DNA from: DASVTR01 sp036387475
GTDB lineage: Bacteria > Acidobacteriota > Blastocatellia > Pyrinomonadales > Pyrinomonadaceae
DNA length: 64,000 bases
Assembly: GCA_036387475.1 (NCBI GenBank)
Contig: DASVTR010000006.1
Coordinates: 186,001 to 250,000 of the forward strand
Reading direction: 5' to 3'
Made by a program: the position numbers and the translations under genes
Notes under the pieces: generated by a model
Database searches by the model: none
What the model saw: the letters and a program-made list of their open reading frames with translations, nothing else
Told to the model about the DNA's origin: nothing
Shown: positions 26,527 to 35,725 of the stretch, in pieces
Numbering within the stretch: the first letter of the stretch is position 1
How the letters are laid out: each line of letters starts with the position of its first letter

Positions 26527-29500
26527 CTATGGAACATAAGTTATCCGCGTCAAGAATTCGCTATCGCCCTGCTTTTTGGCAATGGCTCTGAGTTTCTCTT
26601 TTAACTTCTTGAGGTCTGCCGGTTTGATGTCCGCGGTATTGATGACGACGTTCATAGGAGCTTGGCCGCGCTTGCCGGGAACCTTCACAGAGTCGCGCAG
26701 GCGCGTGTTTATATCGTTCGCCATTTTGTTGACATCAAGCGGCGGCCTCTTTGTCGAAACCGGATTGAGCACGTCGAAGGGCCTGCCGCTTTTATCATGG
26801 AATTGCGCGCCGCCGGGTGCGCCGCGCTGCACGGGAGCAGTGAATCCTTTACCTTCGGCGAGCAGCGCCGATTGAGCCTGCTTGACGCTCGAGGGCGACC
26901 GGCCTGCGGGTACGTCTGACAGGTCTGTGAGCCTCGCGGCTTTATTCGCATTTTTTCCCGCCAAGTCTTCAATTGTCTCAGCCGCCTTGAAGCGATTAAC
27001 AATCGTCGGGTCAATAGTCTTGAAATTGGGAACATCGATATTGCTGCTATGTAATTTTTGTCTGAGCTTGGCCTGCAAATCCGTCAGGATTGTGCCGCTC
27101 TCGCGCGTGCCCATGCTCGTTTCGGGGCCGAGACGTATATCAATGTCTAGCTTCCTCTGGTCAATCGCCTTGATAATCTGATCGGCCTCGAATCTGGTCA
27201 ATCCCATTTTGGCGAAATCTTTATCTACTCTCAGCGATAAATCATCCAGATTCTGTTTGATGTTCTGAAAGACTGCCGTAAAATCTTTGAGGCTGAGATT
27301 TCTGTTCGGATAATCTTTGACTTCGACGAGGCCGACTCTGACATCCATTTTCGGATTCCCGCTTCTATCAAGCTTTATCTGTCCTTTAGCATCCCTTTCA
27401 TAACTCATCTTAAAAATCACTTCATCGAAACCCTGCCCGGATTCATTCTGCACGTTGGCGGGCACATACTTTTCGCCTCTCTTGGCGGCCTCCGGCACGA
27501 CCTGTTCTTTGGTCATCGCTTCCGAGGCTTCTTCCATCAACTCGCCCGCTTCCTGCGCTTCTTTGCCGCGCCTGACCCATTTTCCATCCTTCTTGAGAAT
27601 CTCCTGACGATAGCTGACCGTTCCGTCCGGCTCGACCACCTTAACGCGCCTGTAGGTACGCACCTCTGTCTTTCCACCGTCGAGGCGCTTGGTTTCCGGC
27701 CATTCATCTCCGACCTGAAATGTTGAGTTGCCGTCTTTCGACTTGGGGCTATTCTTAATGGGCTTGAGGTCGGGCGTGTCCTTTTTACTGAAGAGTCGTG
27801 GCGGCTGATCCAGGAAGTCCGGCTCTGTGTCCAAACCCTGCGCGATGCGTATGCGTTGCTCCGGCAAAATGTTATCCACGTCGCCCAGCCGCTTTGATAA
27901 GTTGTCGAGAGTCTGTTCGGCTTCTTTGATTTGCTTGCCCAAAGCCTGTTTGAGTTGCGGATTGTCTCCGGCGTCTGCGAGGTCGTCTGCCAATCCTTTC
28001 AAGAGACGCTGTTGTCCGTCCAACTCCAACTCAATCTTGGTTCGATAGAGCGAGAGCTTTTCTGTCAGCGAGAGGTTGTCCCAGTTGGCAAGGTGTCGCT
28101 CGTCCAGCTTGTGAACCTTTGCGGCGGTGCGCGGGTCAAGGAGTTGGCCCAGATGAACGCCTTCTTCGCGCAGCACTTTGGGGTCGGCGCTCTCACGCAT
28201 GATGATGACGGGCTTGCCGTTCTCAATCATGACGACGGCCTGGCCCTTGTTGCTGCGCGTGGTGGAGACGAATTCGGCATCGCTGACGACCTTAACCGGC
28301 ACGTCGTCGAAATGCTTTCGTTGATCCGCAGGCAGCCCCAGCAAGACTTCCTTGCGTAGCTTCTGCTCTACCTTGACGGCGGCGTCCGGGTCAATTGTCC
28401 GGCTAATCGTGCTGTCATTGAGAGCCTTCAAGTAATCGTCGTACTCTAAATCCGGATTGGATTCCTTGAAGGAAAAGAAACCTGCTTTGCGCTCGGCGGG
28501 CGTGCCGAGATGCGCGTGAGGGTCGGTCGCAGAGGTCACAGGGCTGACCTCAGGCGGGGCTATCTCTTCGCCTGTGACGTGCGGAGTATCGGGTGTTGCG
28601 CGTCCAGCCTTGCCAACTACCTTTTCGCCTCCCTCCACAAGGGCCGATGTCGGCACGGCATCTATATTCGGGACATCGAGTTTTGGCCCACGCAGCTTGC
28701 TTAAGGCATCTCCGGCAAAGCTGAACGCCTTGCCGCCGAGATCTATGGCTTTGCCCATGCCGAAACTCATGCCGACGCCCATGCCGACGCCCATCGCCGT
28801 CTGCGAAACTGTTCCGGTGAGAATGTTCTTGAAGGCGTCGCCCTGCCAGTTCTTGTCGTTGAGGACGTTTGCGGCGAGCGCGTTGGGTGCGGCCTGCAAA
28901 AGATTCTCTGCGCCTTCGGCCAGGCCGCGCGCCAGCACTTTTGTCACCTTGCTGCCGCTCTGGGCCATGCGCGCGATCATGCCGGGAGGAACGCCCTTCG
29001 CAGCCTTGAGCAGTTTATCGCCCATGCCTGCGGTCGCCGCTGAGACGGCGGCATCAACTACAAGGAGCGCAACGTCTATCCCGAAATCCTCCATCCCGTA
29101 GGCGCTGCCTAGAATCAGTAGCTTGGAGGTCATGGTCGCCAGCGAGCCAGCGAGCGATGCGGCCAGGGCCACGAGCAAAGGAGCAGCCGTGCCGCCCGAT
29201 GCCACCAGGATAACAACCGTCACAACGATGGCTGCCACAGCGCCTGCGATCTGCGTCACCTGATCCGTAACGCGGTCGACGCCTTTGCGAAAATCTTCGG
29301 CAGCGATGTCGGAATAGGTGGCCTGTAATTCAAAGTCGCTTTGCAGTTCGTTCTTCTCTTCGATACTGAGTTGAGAGTTAGGGTCGGTCAGTTTCGCGTA
29401 ACGCCTTTTGGCCTCCTCGTATTCTTCATCCATCACGCGCTCTTCGTGGCCCGCGAGCGCATTGCCGAGCAGATAAGCGTTCTTCTCATAAAAGTGGCGG

Positions 29501-32500
29501 CGATTGAGCTGCTCCATGCGCTCTTTCGCATTCGTCGGCTCGCCTACTAGAAGTTCGCCGACATCAAAGAGGTCGCGCCCATCCAACTCCGACTTGATGC
29601 GGGCATCCATGCTCTGGCCCGGATGTTTTTCTTCCCACGCTTTTCTAATCTGAGCGATTTCTTCTTTGGTGCGACCCTTGAGCGCCTTCTTCAAACCGTC
29701 TTCATCCGTTCCCGGCCCCGTCACGGCATAATCAATTTGCTGGACAGGGGTGAGGTAGCCGCCCTGGGCCAAAAGGTCTCCGGCCTTTTTCCGGTCTTCG
29801 CCGGAGAGGTTCATATTGATGACAGCCTTGAGGCCGCCGTATTGAGATTTGCCCGTTTCGCCGCTGACATACGTGGCGGAGTACTTCGAGTCGAACCGCT
29901 GTTCGAGCGCATCCATGTTCTTCTTGCCTTTGACCTTCGCCAGTTCCTCTATCTCGCGCTCGATCTTGCGATTGGCGGCGGCAATCTCGTCAGCCGTCAT
30001 CGGCTTTCCTTCTTTTCTTCTCCGCTCAATCTCCTCCTGTAGCTTTTTCTTCTTGCCCGGCAACACGTCGCGCCGCAGGTCTTCAATTGCGCGTTCATAC
30101 TGGCCCTGCAACACTGTGTTGACGGCATCGTCGGAAGTGTAAAAAACCGACTGGGCTTCGATGGCGATGCGTGCGGCGTCGGCTGCGACCAGATCGTCGT
30201 CGGCCATCGCGTTCGCCAAATCAAGCTCAGGCCCCTGCATCTCTTCGCTGAACGCCTTGCGCAGAGCGCTGCCTTCGGGCGAGCCGTAATCTTTAGCGTA
30301 CTTGGCGTTGAACTCGACTTCGACTTCCTGATTGCGACGCGCGACCTCGGCAGAGACTTGTTCGCTAGTCCAGTCGGGGTGCGCGGCAGCCACCTCCTGA
30401 CGAATGTTCTTGTAAATCTCTTCGATTTCGGATTCTTCTGTGCCCCAGCCGGTGATGCCGCCGCGCATCGCCGCATCAATCCCGATGGCATCGGCTTTCG
30501 CCGTATTGCCTTCCATTAACGCGTCGCTGCGGTCAAGCTCGTGCCCGCTCAATTCGTCGTCAAGAACGGTTTCGAGTTTTCTGCCGGAGATGCGGTAATA
30601 CTCTGCGGCAATCGCTTCGCGTTCTTCGGCAGACTTGTTGCGCAGGGTCTTGTAGATGGTCGCTTCGTCCGTGCCCCAGCCGGTGATGCCGCCCTCCATC
30701 GCTTCATACAGCGCAGCGGCATCGGCCACCGCCTGTTTGCCTTCGAGCAGGGCGAGAGCGCGTGTCTTTTCCTTACCGCTGAACTCATCCCTGATGTGCC
30801 CTTCGAGGTCTCTGTGATGGACGGCGCGGTAAGCTTTGCGAACCGTTGCTCCTCCGAGCGTGGAGAGGCTGGCGAGCGCACCGTAAACGGCGTCTTCGTC
30901 CGTGCCCCACTGATCCATAGCGTTCCACAATTGCGAGATGATGCTGAACGCCTGAAAGCCGGGTCTTTCGGCCTGACAAATCTTGTCCAGATTGCGCCAC
31001 TCCGAGTCGGGCTTGGCGAGCAACTCTTTCTCCATCCTATCCACTAAATCTTTGCGCTTTTGTTGGGCAATCCTGACGCGCAAGCCCGCTGCGACGGCGC
31101 TGATGGGATTGCGCGCCTCTGGGCCGGGCGTGAGATAGGTCTTGACAATCGCTTTCTGTTCGGCGGTCAGGTCGCGGCGCTTGTCTATCGTTTCCAGATC
31201 AACGTTCTCGCCGACGAATTTGACCAGACTGTCAACCTGCAACAAATCGCGCGCAATCTCATCACGGTTATCCTGATTCTGCTGCTTCTCCCACACTGCG
31301 GTCGTGGCTTTGACCTGTGCGGCCCAGTCCGTGACCTGCGTCATCAATTCTTCCCACCAGTTTTGACGTACGCCCAATTTTTCATTGGCCCACTGACGAA
31401 TCAACTTGTGAGTTTCCATTCCGGCAGTATTGAGATTGAGCATGTTCTCTGTGGTTTTATCCGCTGCTTCCTTTTTCAGGCGACGAAACTCGGCGTTAGT
31501 TTCACGGATGCGCTGGTTCAACCACATGAGGCTCATACCGGAGGCGAGGGGGAGATATTTTTGAGGCTCAGCTTTAATCTTCTCCTGGTCTGTCTGGTCT
31601 GCGCGTTTGTAAGCATTGATGATGAGCATTTCGTTGCGGCTAAGCAGCGCTTCACGCAAATCGCCAGCCTTTTTGAGATTGAGGCTTCCCTGCGCGACGA
31701 TGCTTTCGGTTCGCTGAATCTGCCGGTCGCGCTGGCCCTTGACGACTTCAGGGTCGTTGGCATCCTTGACGACCTCTACCTTTTTGTCAGCATGCTTGTC
31801 TTGTTTCTTCTTCTCTGAGGCGGCGGCATCATTTTTTTTCTGCCCCTCTTTTTTGACATCCTTTTTGACATCTTCGCTGGTCTTGACGATTTCGCCTTTC
31901 GCTTTGGCCTCCTGAGCCTTTAATTCCTGCCTGCGTTCTTCGATCTTCTTATCGAGTTCTTTATCAACGATGCCTGCTTCCGCGCCGATGGCTCGCAATT
32001 CTTTGGTTAAAGCAGGCTCTACGTCTGTGATGAAATCTTTGCCGATGTCCGGATAGACGCTCTGCAACTTGCCGCCGGGATACGCAGTCTTGCGCGTCTC
32101 GTTGATGATGGCTTCGGCTTCTTTCCTGGTGTTAGCGAGCAGTTGGGCCAACACTTTGCCGAGGTCGGTTTTGAAGACGGGCGGAAAAGGCTGGGGCTTC
32201 GGCAAGCCCTCGTCTTTCAGGAGGAGCGGGTCAAGCGGCTTGCCTTCTTCCTTCTCTTTCTTCTCGTCCGGTTTTTTAGCAACCTCCTTCTTGGCCTTCG
32301 CAGGCTTCTTCTTAGCCTTCTCGGCCTCTTTCTTACCCGCCGCTTTGTCGGCCTCTTTCTTAACAATCTTGTCATCTTCTTTCGGCGGAGGCGGCGGGTC
32401 TGGCGGCTTCATCGTCGGCACGGTCTGTAAAGGAGTTGTCAGCAGGGCCGGAATCCTTTGGTCGGGCAGTTTCGCCTCCGCGGCCTTCTTGACCATCTCC

Positions 32501-33441
32501 GCAGCGATGGGAACAGGGTCAGGCTCAACCGGAACGGGGTCTTTGACCACGGGCGACTCCGGCACGGCTGCCTGCGCCCCCTGGCCCATGCCGCCGCGCG
32601 CAGCCCCGTGGCCTTTGGTGATGGCCTGTCCTGTTTGCTTTATCTTCGCGGGAGCCGAAGTTCCAGATGCGAGATGAGGCACGGGCACTCCTGCGACGCG
32701 CCGAGAGACGCGAGCGCGCCATGCGCTGGCTTCCATTGGCCCACCATCTTCGGCTTCGGCTGACGGTTCTTTTTCATCCTTTGCGTCCTTGCCCGGTTTC
32801 TTCTCTGCGGCTGCGCCTTCTTCCGGCTCCTCTTCGGCGGCAGCTTTGTCTTTGGGCGCAGACTTGCCTGCGGGCGATTGCACGTCGTCTCTGGTTTTGC
32901 CCGCTTCCGATTTGGCCTCTTCGATGGCAGTCTGGGCGGCTGCTTTCGCCGGTTGGGCTTGACCCTTCGCAGCTTCAGCCTGCGTCTTATCTTCCTTTTT
33001 CGATTCCTCCTTAGAAGTTTTCTCGGCGGGCGAATCAACGGGGGGAGCAGGTTGCGGCCCTATTGCTCCGGTCTGCTGTGCGACGTGCGCGAGTTCGTGT
33101 GCCAGCAGCTTTTGGCCCTCGCGCTCCTGCGGTGAGAGTTGCGCAGCGTTCGCGTCGTCCCTAACGGTGAACGCGCGCGGCTCGACATTTTCCGCCGCCT
33201 GATCTTCTGGGCGCGTGCGTTGTGTGCCGAAGTCCTGAAAACGGGAGGCTAAGAACGAACGTGTATAGGGGTCTGAAGTTTTGCCGGGAGTTTCAATCAG
33301 GCTCTGCACGGCTTGATTACCGGCAGCGCGTTGAAGCTTCAGGAGCGGATGCGGCGCGTTGACGTATGCGGGAAGCGGCGGCGCTGTGGCCGGCGGTACG
33401 ACCTCATCCTTTTTCTCTTTTCGACGCAGCACGCTTCCCAC
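26527..33441 (-). CDS. eCIS-associated giant DUF4157 cargo/effector with annexin-like repeats and nuclease-like C-terminal region
   Basis: 2304 residues. The N-terminus has the QRAAGNQAVQ motif (37-46) and a shortened DUF4157 with HELAHVAQQ (115-123), the hallmark leader of eCIS cargo. Residues ~130-660 are a K/E/A/P-rich, probably coiled-coil segment. GxGTDE annexin-like repeats occur near 846, 923 and 1000, with another near 1243. A long hydrophobic block (about 1390-1490, A/V/L/G-rich) could insert into a membrane. Near the C-terminus GQGFDEVIF (D2006) and VEVKDY (E2040, K2042) give a PD-(D/E)xK-like pattern. The GTG at 33441 abuts GAGAGGT; the GTG at 33432 has better spacing and may be the real start. 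Loading into the tube or onto the particle is expected for DUF4157 proteins; toxicity is inferred. Confidence 0.88.
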   Translation of the reverse strand: MGSVLRRKEKKDEVVPPATAPPLPAYVNAPHPLLKLQRAAGNQAVQSLIETPGKTSDPYTRSFLASRFQDFGTQRTRPEDQAAENVEPRAFTVRDDANAAQLSPQEREGQKLLAHELAHVAQQTGAIGPQPAPPVDSPAEKTSKEESKKEDKTQAEAAKGQAQPAKAAAQTAIEEAKSEAGKTRDDVQSPAGKSAPKDKAAAEEEPEEGAAAEKKPGKDAKDEKEPSAEAEDGGPMEASAWRARVSRRVAGVPVPHLASGTSAPAKIKQTGQAITKGHGAARGGMGQGAQAAVPESPVVKDPVPVEPDPVPIAAEMVKKAAEAKLPDQRIPALLTTPLQTVPTMKPPDPPPPPKEDDKIVKKEADKAAGKKEAEKAKKKPAKAKKEVAKKPDEKKEKEEGKPLDPLLLKDEGLPKPQPFPPVFKTDLGKVLAQLLANTRKEAEAIINETRKTAYPGGKLQSVYPDIGKDFITDVEPALTKELRAIGAEAGIVDKELDKKIEERRQELKAQEAKAKGEIVKTSEDVKKDVKKEGQKKNDAAASEKKKQDKHADKKVEVVKDANDPEVVKGQRDRQIQRTESIVAQGSLNLKKAGDLREALLSRNEMLIINAYKRADQTDQEKIKAEPQKYLPLASGMSLMWLNQRIRETNAEFRRLKKEAADKTTENMLNLNTAGMETHKLIRQWANEKLGVRQNWWEELMTQVTDWAAQVKATTAVWEKQQNQDNRDEIARDLLQVDSLVKFVGENVDLETIDKRRDLTAEQKAIVKTYLTPGPEARNPISAVAAGLRVRIAQQKRKDLVDRMEKELLAKPDSEWRNLDKICQAERPGFQAFSIISQLWNAMDQWGTDEDAVYGALASLSTLGGATVRKAYRAVHHRDLEGHIRDEFSGKEKTRALALLEGKQAVADAAALYEAMEGGITGWGTDEATIYKTLRNKSAEEREAIAAEYYRISGRKLETVLDDELSGHELDRSDALMEGNTAKADAIGIDAAMRGGITGWGTEESEIEEIYKNIRQEVAAAHPDWTSEQVSAEVARRNQEVEVEFNAKYAKDYGSPEGSALRKAFSEEMQGPELDLANAMADDDLVAADAARIAIEAQSVFYTSDDAVNTVLQGQYERAIEDLRRDVLPGKKKKLQEEIERRRKEGKPMTADEIAAANRKIEREIEELAKVKGKKNMDALEQRFDSKYSATYVSGETGKSQYGGLKAVINMNLSGEDRKKAGDLLAQGGYLTPVQQIDYAVTGPGTDEDGLKKALKGRTKEEIAQIRKAWEEKHPGQSMDARIKSELDGRDLFDVGELLVGEPTNAKERMEQLNRRHFYEKNAYLLGNALAGHEERVMDEEYEEAKRRYAKLTDPNSQLSIEEKNELQSDFELQATYSDIAAEDFRKGVDRVTDQVTQIAGAVAAIVVTVVILVASGGTAAPLLVALAASLAGSLATMTSKLLILGSAYGMEDFGIDVALLVVDAAVSAATAGMGDKLLKAAKGVPPGMIARMAQSGSKVTKVLARGLAEGAENLLQAAPNALAANVLNDKNWQGDAFKNILTGTVSQTAMGVGMGVGMSFGMGKAIDLGGKAFSFAGDALSKLRGPKLDVPNIDAVPTSALVEGGEKVVGKAGRATPDTPHVTGEEIAPPEVSPVTSATDPHAHLGTPAERKAGFFSFKESNPDLEYDDYLKALNDSTISRTIDPDAAVKVEQKLRKEVLLGLPADQRKHFDDVPVKVVSDAEFVSTTRSNKGQAVVMIENGKPVIIMRESADPKVLREEGVHLGQLLDPRTAAKVHKLDERHLANWDNLSLTEKLSLYRTKIELELDGQQRLLKGLADDLADAGDNPQLKQALGKQIKEAEQTLDNLSKRLGDVDNILPEQRIRIAQGLDTEPDFLDQPPRLFSKKDTPDLKPIKNSPKSKDGNSTFQVGDEWPETKRLDGGKTEVRTYRRVKVVEPDGTVSYRQEILKKDGKWVRRGKEAQEAGELMEEASEAMTKEQVVPEAAKRGEKYVPANVQNESGQGFDEVIFKMSYERDAKGQIKLDRSGNPKMDVRVGLVEVKDYPNRNLSLKDFTAVFQNIKQNLDDLSLRVDKDFAKMGLTRFEADQIIKAIDQRKLDIDIRLGPETSMGTRESGTILTDLQAKLRQKLHSSNIDVPNFKTIDPTIVNRFKAAETIEDLAGKNANKAARLTDLSDVPAGRSPSSVKQAQSALLAEGKGFTAPVQRGAPGGAQFHDKSGRPFDVLNPVSTKRPPLDVNKMANDINTRLRDSVKVPGKRGQAPMNVVINTADIKPADLKKLKEKLRAIAKKQGDSEFLTRITYVP
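30205..30927 (-). repeat. Three tandem annexin-like repeats within the effector
   Basis: Units with QWGTDED, GWGTDEA and GWGTEES recur every 77 residues. Each is followed by ~40 helical residues and an acidic DE(F/L)SG- or EEMQG-type end. This matches the annexin consensus GxGTDE...(38-40)...D/E of type-II calcium sites. A fourth unit (PGTDEDGLKKAL) lies further on near residue 1243. Confidence 0.75.
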
Positions 33442-33451
33442 ACCTCTCGTC

Positions 33452-35725
33452 TCAACTCCGTTCGCGGATTAATTCGTAGTAATGGCGAAAGTTTGCTTTC
33501 GAGGGCAGCTTGCCAATCTTCTGCATCTCGCGCGCGGTGCTCAGAATCAAATGCACCATGCGAATCTCGCCGCCCTCTGCTGCCGCCAGAAAAGCTGCGG
33601 CCAATGCGACGTTGCGTATGTTGCCGCCGGACAATTCAAACTGGCTGGAAAGGAAGCCGAGGTCAACATCACTGGCGAGCGGAGCTTCCGCCGGAAAGAT
33701 GTTGCGCCAGATGTGCTCGCGATAGGCAGCGTCGGGGAAAGGAAATTCGACCGAGTGCCGCATCCTGCGCGCGAAAGCGTCGTCCATATTCTTGCTTAAA
33801 TTCGTCGCCAGAATGACGATGCCTTCATACTCTTCCATCCTCTGCAAGAGGTAGGCGACCTCTATGTTGGCGTAACGGTCGTGTGCGTCTTTGACTTCGG
33901 AGCGTTTGCCGAAGATAGCATCGGCTTCATCAAAGAAGATGATTGCGTTGCTCGATTCCGCTTCGCGAAAGATGCGGCTCAGGTTCTGTTCCGTCTCGCC
34001 TATGTACTTGCTAATGACGCTCGGCAAATCAATCTTGTAGAGGTCTAGGCTCAACTCGTGAGCCAGGATTTGCGCGGCCATCGTCTTGCCCGTTCCGCTT
34101 GGGCCGGAGAAGAGTACGTTTAAGCCTTTTCCCAAGGAGAGCTTGCCGTCAAATCCCCACTGCGAGTGAACGACGTGGCGATATTTGACGGAGATGCAGA
34201 CCTCGCGCAATTGCTGCATCGCGCGCGGAGGCAACACGATGTCCTTCCATTCGTAGACGGGTTCGATTTTCTGGGCCAAGCGGCTGAGGCTCTGGTTGGA
34301 TTGATCGCGCGCCGCCGCGTGCAAGTCGTCCATCGAAATGCGTCGCCGCTTTGTCGCTCGCAGCTTCAGCAGGTGCGTGACCTCGCGCACGGCGTCACGA
34401 ATCTGCCCGCCGCTCAGGATAAATTTGCCCGCGACCGTGGCGACATCCACATTCGGTTCTAACTTGTAGCCGCAATTTGCCAGCGCCCGCTTCCACAATT
34501 TGAGCCGCAGCGGATATTCCGGCAACGGAAACTTAAAGCTCAGAAAGCATGTCTTCTGCCACAAGCCGATTGGATGCCAGGGCGTTTCGCTGGCGAGAAA
34601 AATCAAACAGTCGGGCCGCCCCAGTTCGCGCGCGAGAATCAGCAGCCTCTCCTTCATCAACGCTTCATCCGTCAATAAAACTTCGAGGTGATTCAAATAG
34701 AGCGCAGCCCCTCTGAGCTTGGCCTCGCGTCGCAGCAGCGAGAGCGTCAGCGCAAAGCTTTGCTCCGCAGCCACGGCTTGACGCAAATCCGCGACGAGCA
34801 GCGGCGTTTTCTGTTCGGCGCAGATGGCTTCGGCGGCAGCGCGCTTGCCGACGCCGTAAGGGCCGTGAAGGAGAAAGACGGCATCTTTGTCAATTGAAGC
34901 TTCGGCGGCGCGCGACAATTTTGTTTTAAGCTCTGCGGGCAAAGCCTGCTCGCAGAGACGCCCGGCGAGCCTGTCGCTGCCGTTCTCCGTAAAAGCGTGC
35001 AGCCGTTTATCAATCCTGTCATGCTCCAACAGAAAATCGCTCGCGCGTTCGTCCGCCTTCATAAAACGAGAGAGCAGCGTCGGCTCGCGCTCCTGCGCAT
35101 CGTCAAAGAGTCGCACCAGTTGATGTCGCAGCAGCGCGCCGTCAGGTGTGAACGCACGACGCTGAAGCAGACGCTCCTCTCTCGTCCGGCAGAAAAGATT
35201 GAGCGCGAGATTGACCATCGGGTGCTTCTTCGTCACATCATTCTGCACATAGGCGTAGAGCGTCGCATATTTGTAATCAAGATCGGGTGCGATGCAGAGC
35301 AGCAGCGTCTTCGTCTCAAACGGCGTCAACGCGAAGAGACGTGATAAACGCACGAGCGGGAGATTCAAGCCTGCCAGGAGGCTCGCCTCGACGCGTGCGT
35401 CAATCTCTATTCTCTTTTTCTCGATGGCCGCAGTGAGGATTTGAATGTCTTTCCACTCTCGATGCTCGCCGTCCGCATGGCCGTTGCGATTGAGCAGCGC
35501 GTCCACTTGCGCTTCCGAAAGATACAGCCCGCGAAACTCGCTTTCGTTGATGAGCTTGCGCGCGCGTAAGCTCATCGTCTCGCGCTCCAGCAGCAAGTCC
35601 AGGTGCTCCAATTCGGCCCACAGATGCGCCGCGCCGTCCTCGTAGACCTCTGCCGAAAAGTTTTCTCCTGCGCCGAGAACTATTCCGGCATCAGCGAGAG
35701 CGTAACTTGTGTGTCGTTCAGCCAT
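33452..35725 (-). CDS. eCIS AAA+ ATPase (Afp15/Pvc15-like)
   Basis: 757 residues with two AAA modules. The C-terminal one is complete: Walker A FSGPSGTGKTMAA (about residue 539), Walker B IIFFDEADAIF (about 592), sensor ATNLSKN and arginine-finger-like ARRMRHSVEF. The earlier module has a degenerate GPYGVGKR P-loop (about 284) and YLNHLEVLL instead of a Walker B acid pair, so it probably does not hydrolyse ATP. AAA+ ATPases of this type are universal in eCIS loci and are thought to assist assembly or disassembly. The start overlaps the tape-measure gene by 46 bases, unusually long for this cluster. Confidence 0.9.
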   Translation of the reverse strand: MAERHTSYALADAGIVLGAGENFSAEVYEDGAAHLWAELEHLDLLLERETMSLRARKLINESEFRGLYLSEAQVDALLNRNGHADGEHREWKDIQILTAAIEKKRIEIDARVEASLLAGLNLPLVRLSRLFALTPFETKTLLLCIAPDLDYKYATLYAYVQNDVTKKHPMVNLALNLFCRTREERLLQRRAFTPDGALLRHQLVRLFDDAQEREPTLLSRFMKADERASDFLLEHDRIDKRLHAFTENGSDRLAGRLCEQALPAELKTKLSRAAEASIDKDAVFLLHGPYGVGKRAAAEAICAEQKTPLLVADLRQAVAAEQSFALTLSLLRREAKLRGAALYLNHLEVLLTDEALMKERLLILARELGRPDCLIFLASETPWHPIGLWQKTCFLSFKFPLPEYPLRLKLWKRALANCGYKLEPNVDVATVAGKFILSGGQIRDAVREVTHLLKLRATKRRRISMDDLHAAARDQSNQSLSRLAQKIEPVYEWKDIVLPPRAMQQLREVCISVKYRHVVHSQWGFDGKLSLGKGLNVLFSGPSGTGKTMAAQILAHELSLDLYKIDLPSVISKYIGETEQNLSRIFREAESSNAIIFFDEADAIFGKRSEVKDAHDRYANIEVAYLLQRMEEYEGIVILATNLSKNMDDAFARRMRHSVEFPFPDAAYREHIWRNIFPAEAPLASDVDLGFLSSQFELSGGNIRNVALAAAFLAAAEGGEIRMVHLILSTAREMQKIGKLPSKANFRHYYELIRERS

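Noticed and set aside
28574..29101. Long plus-strand open frames opposite the DUF4157 cargo and other eCIS genes
   Set aside because: Shadow frames produced by strong GC bias at codon positions of the real minus-strand genes.
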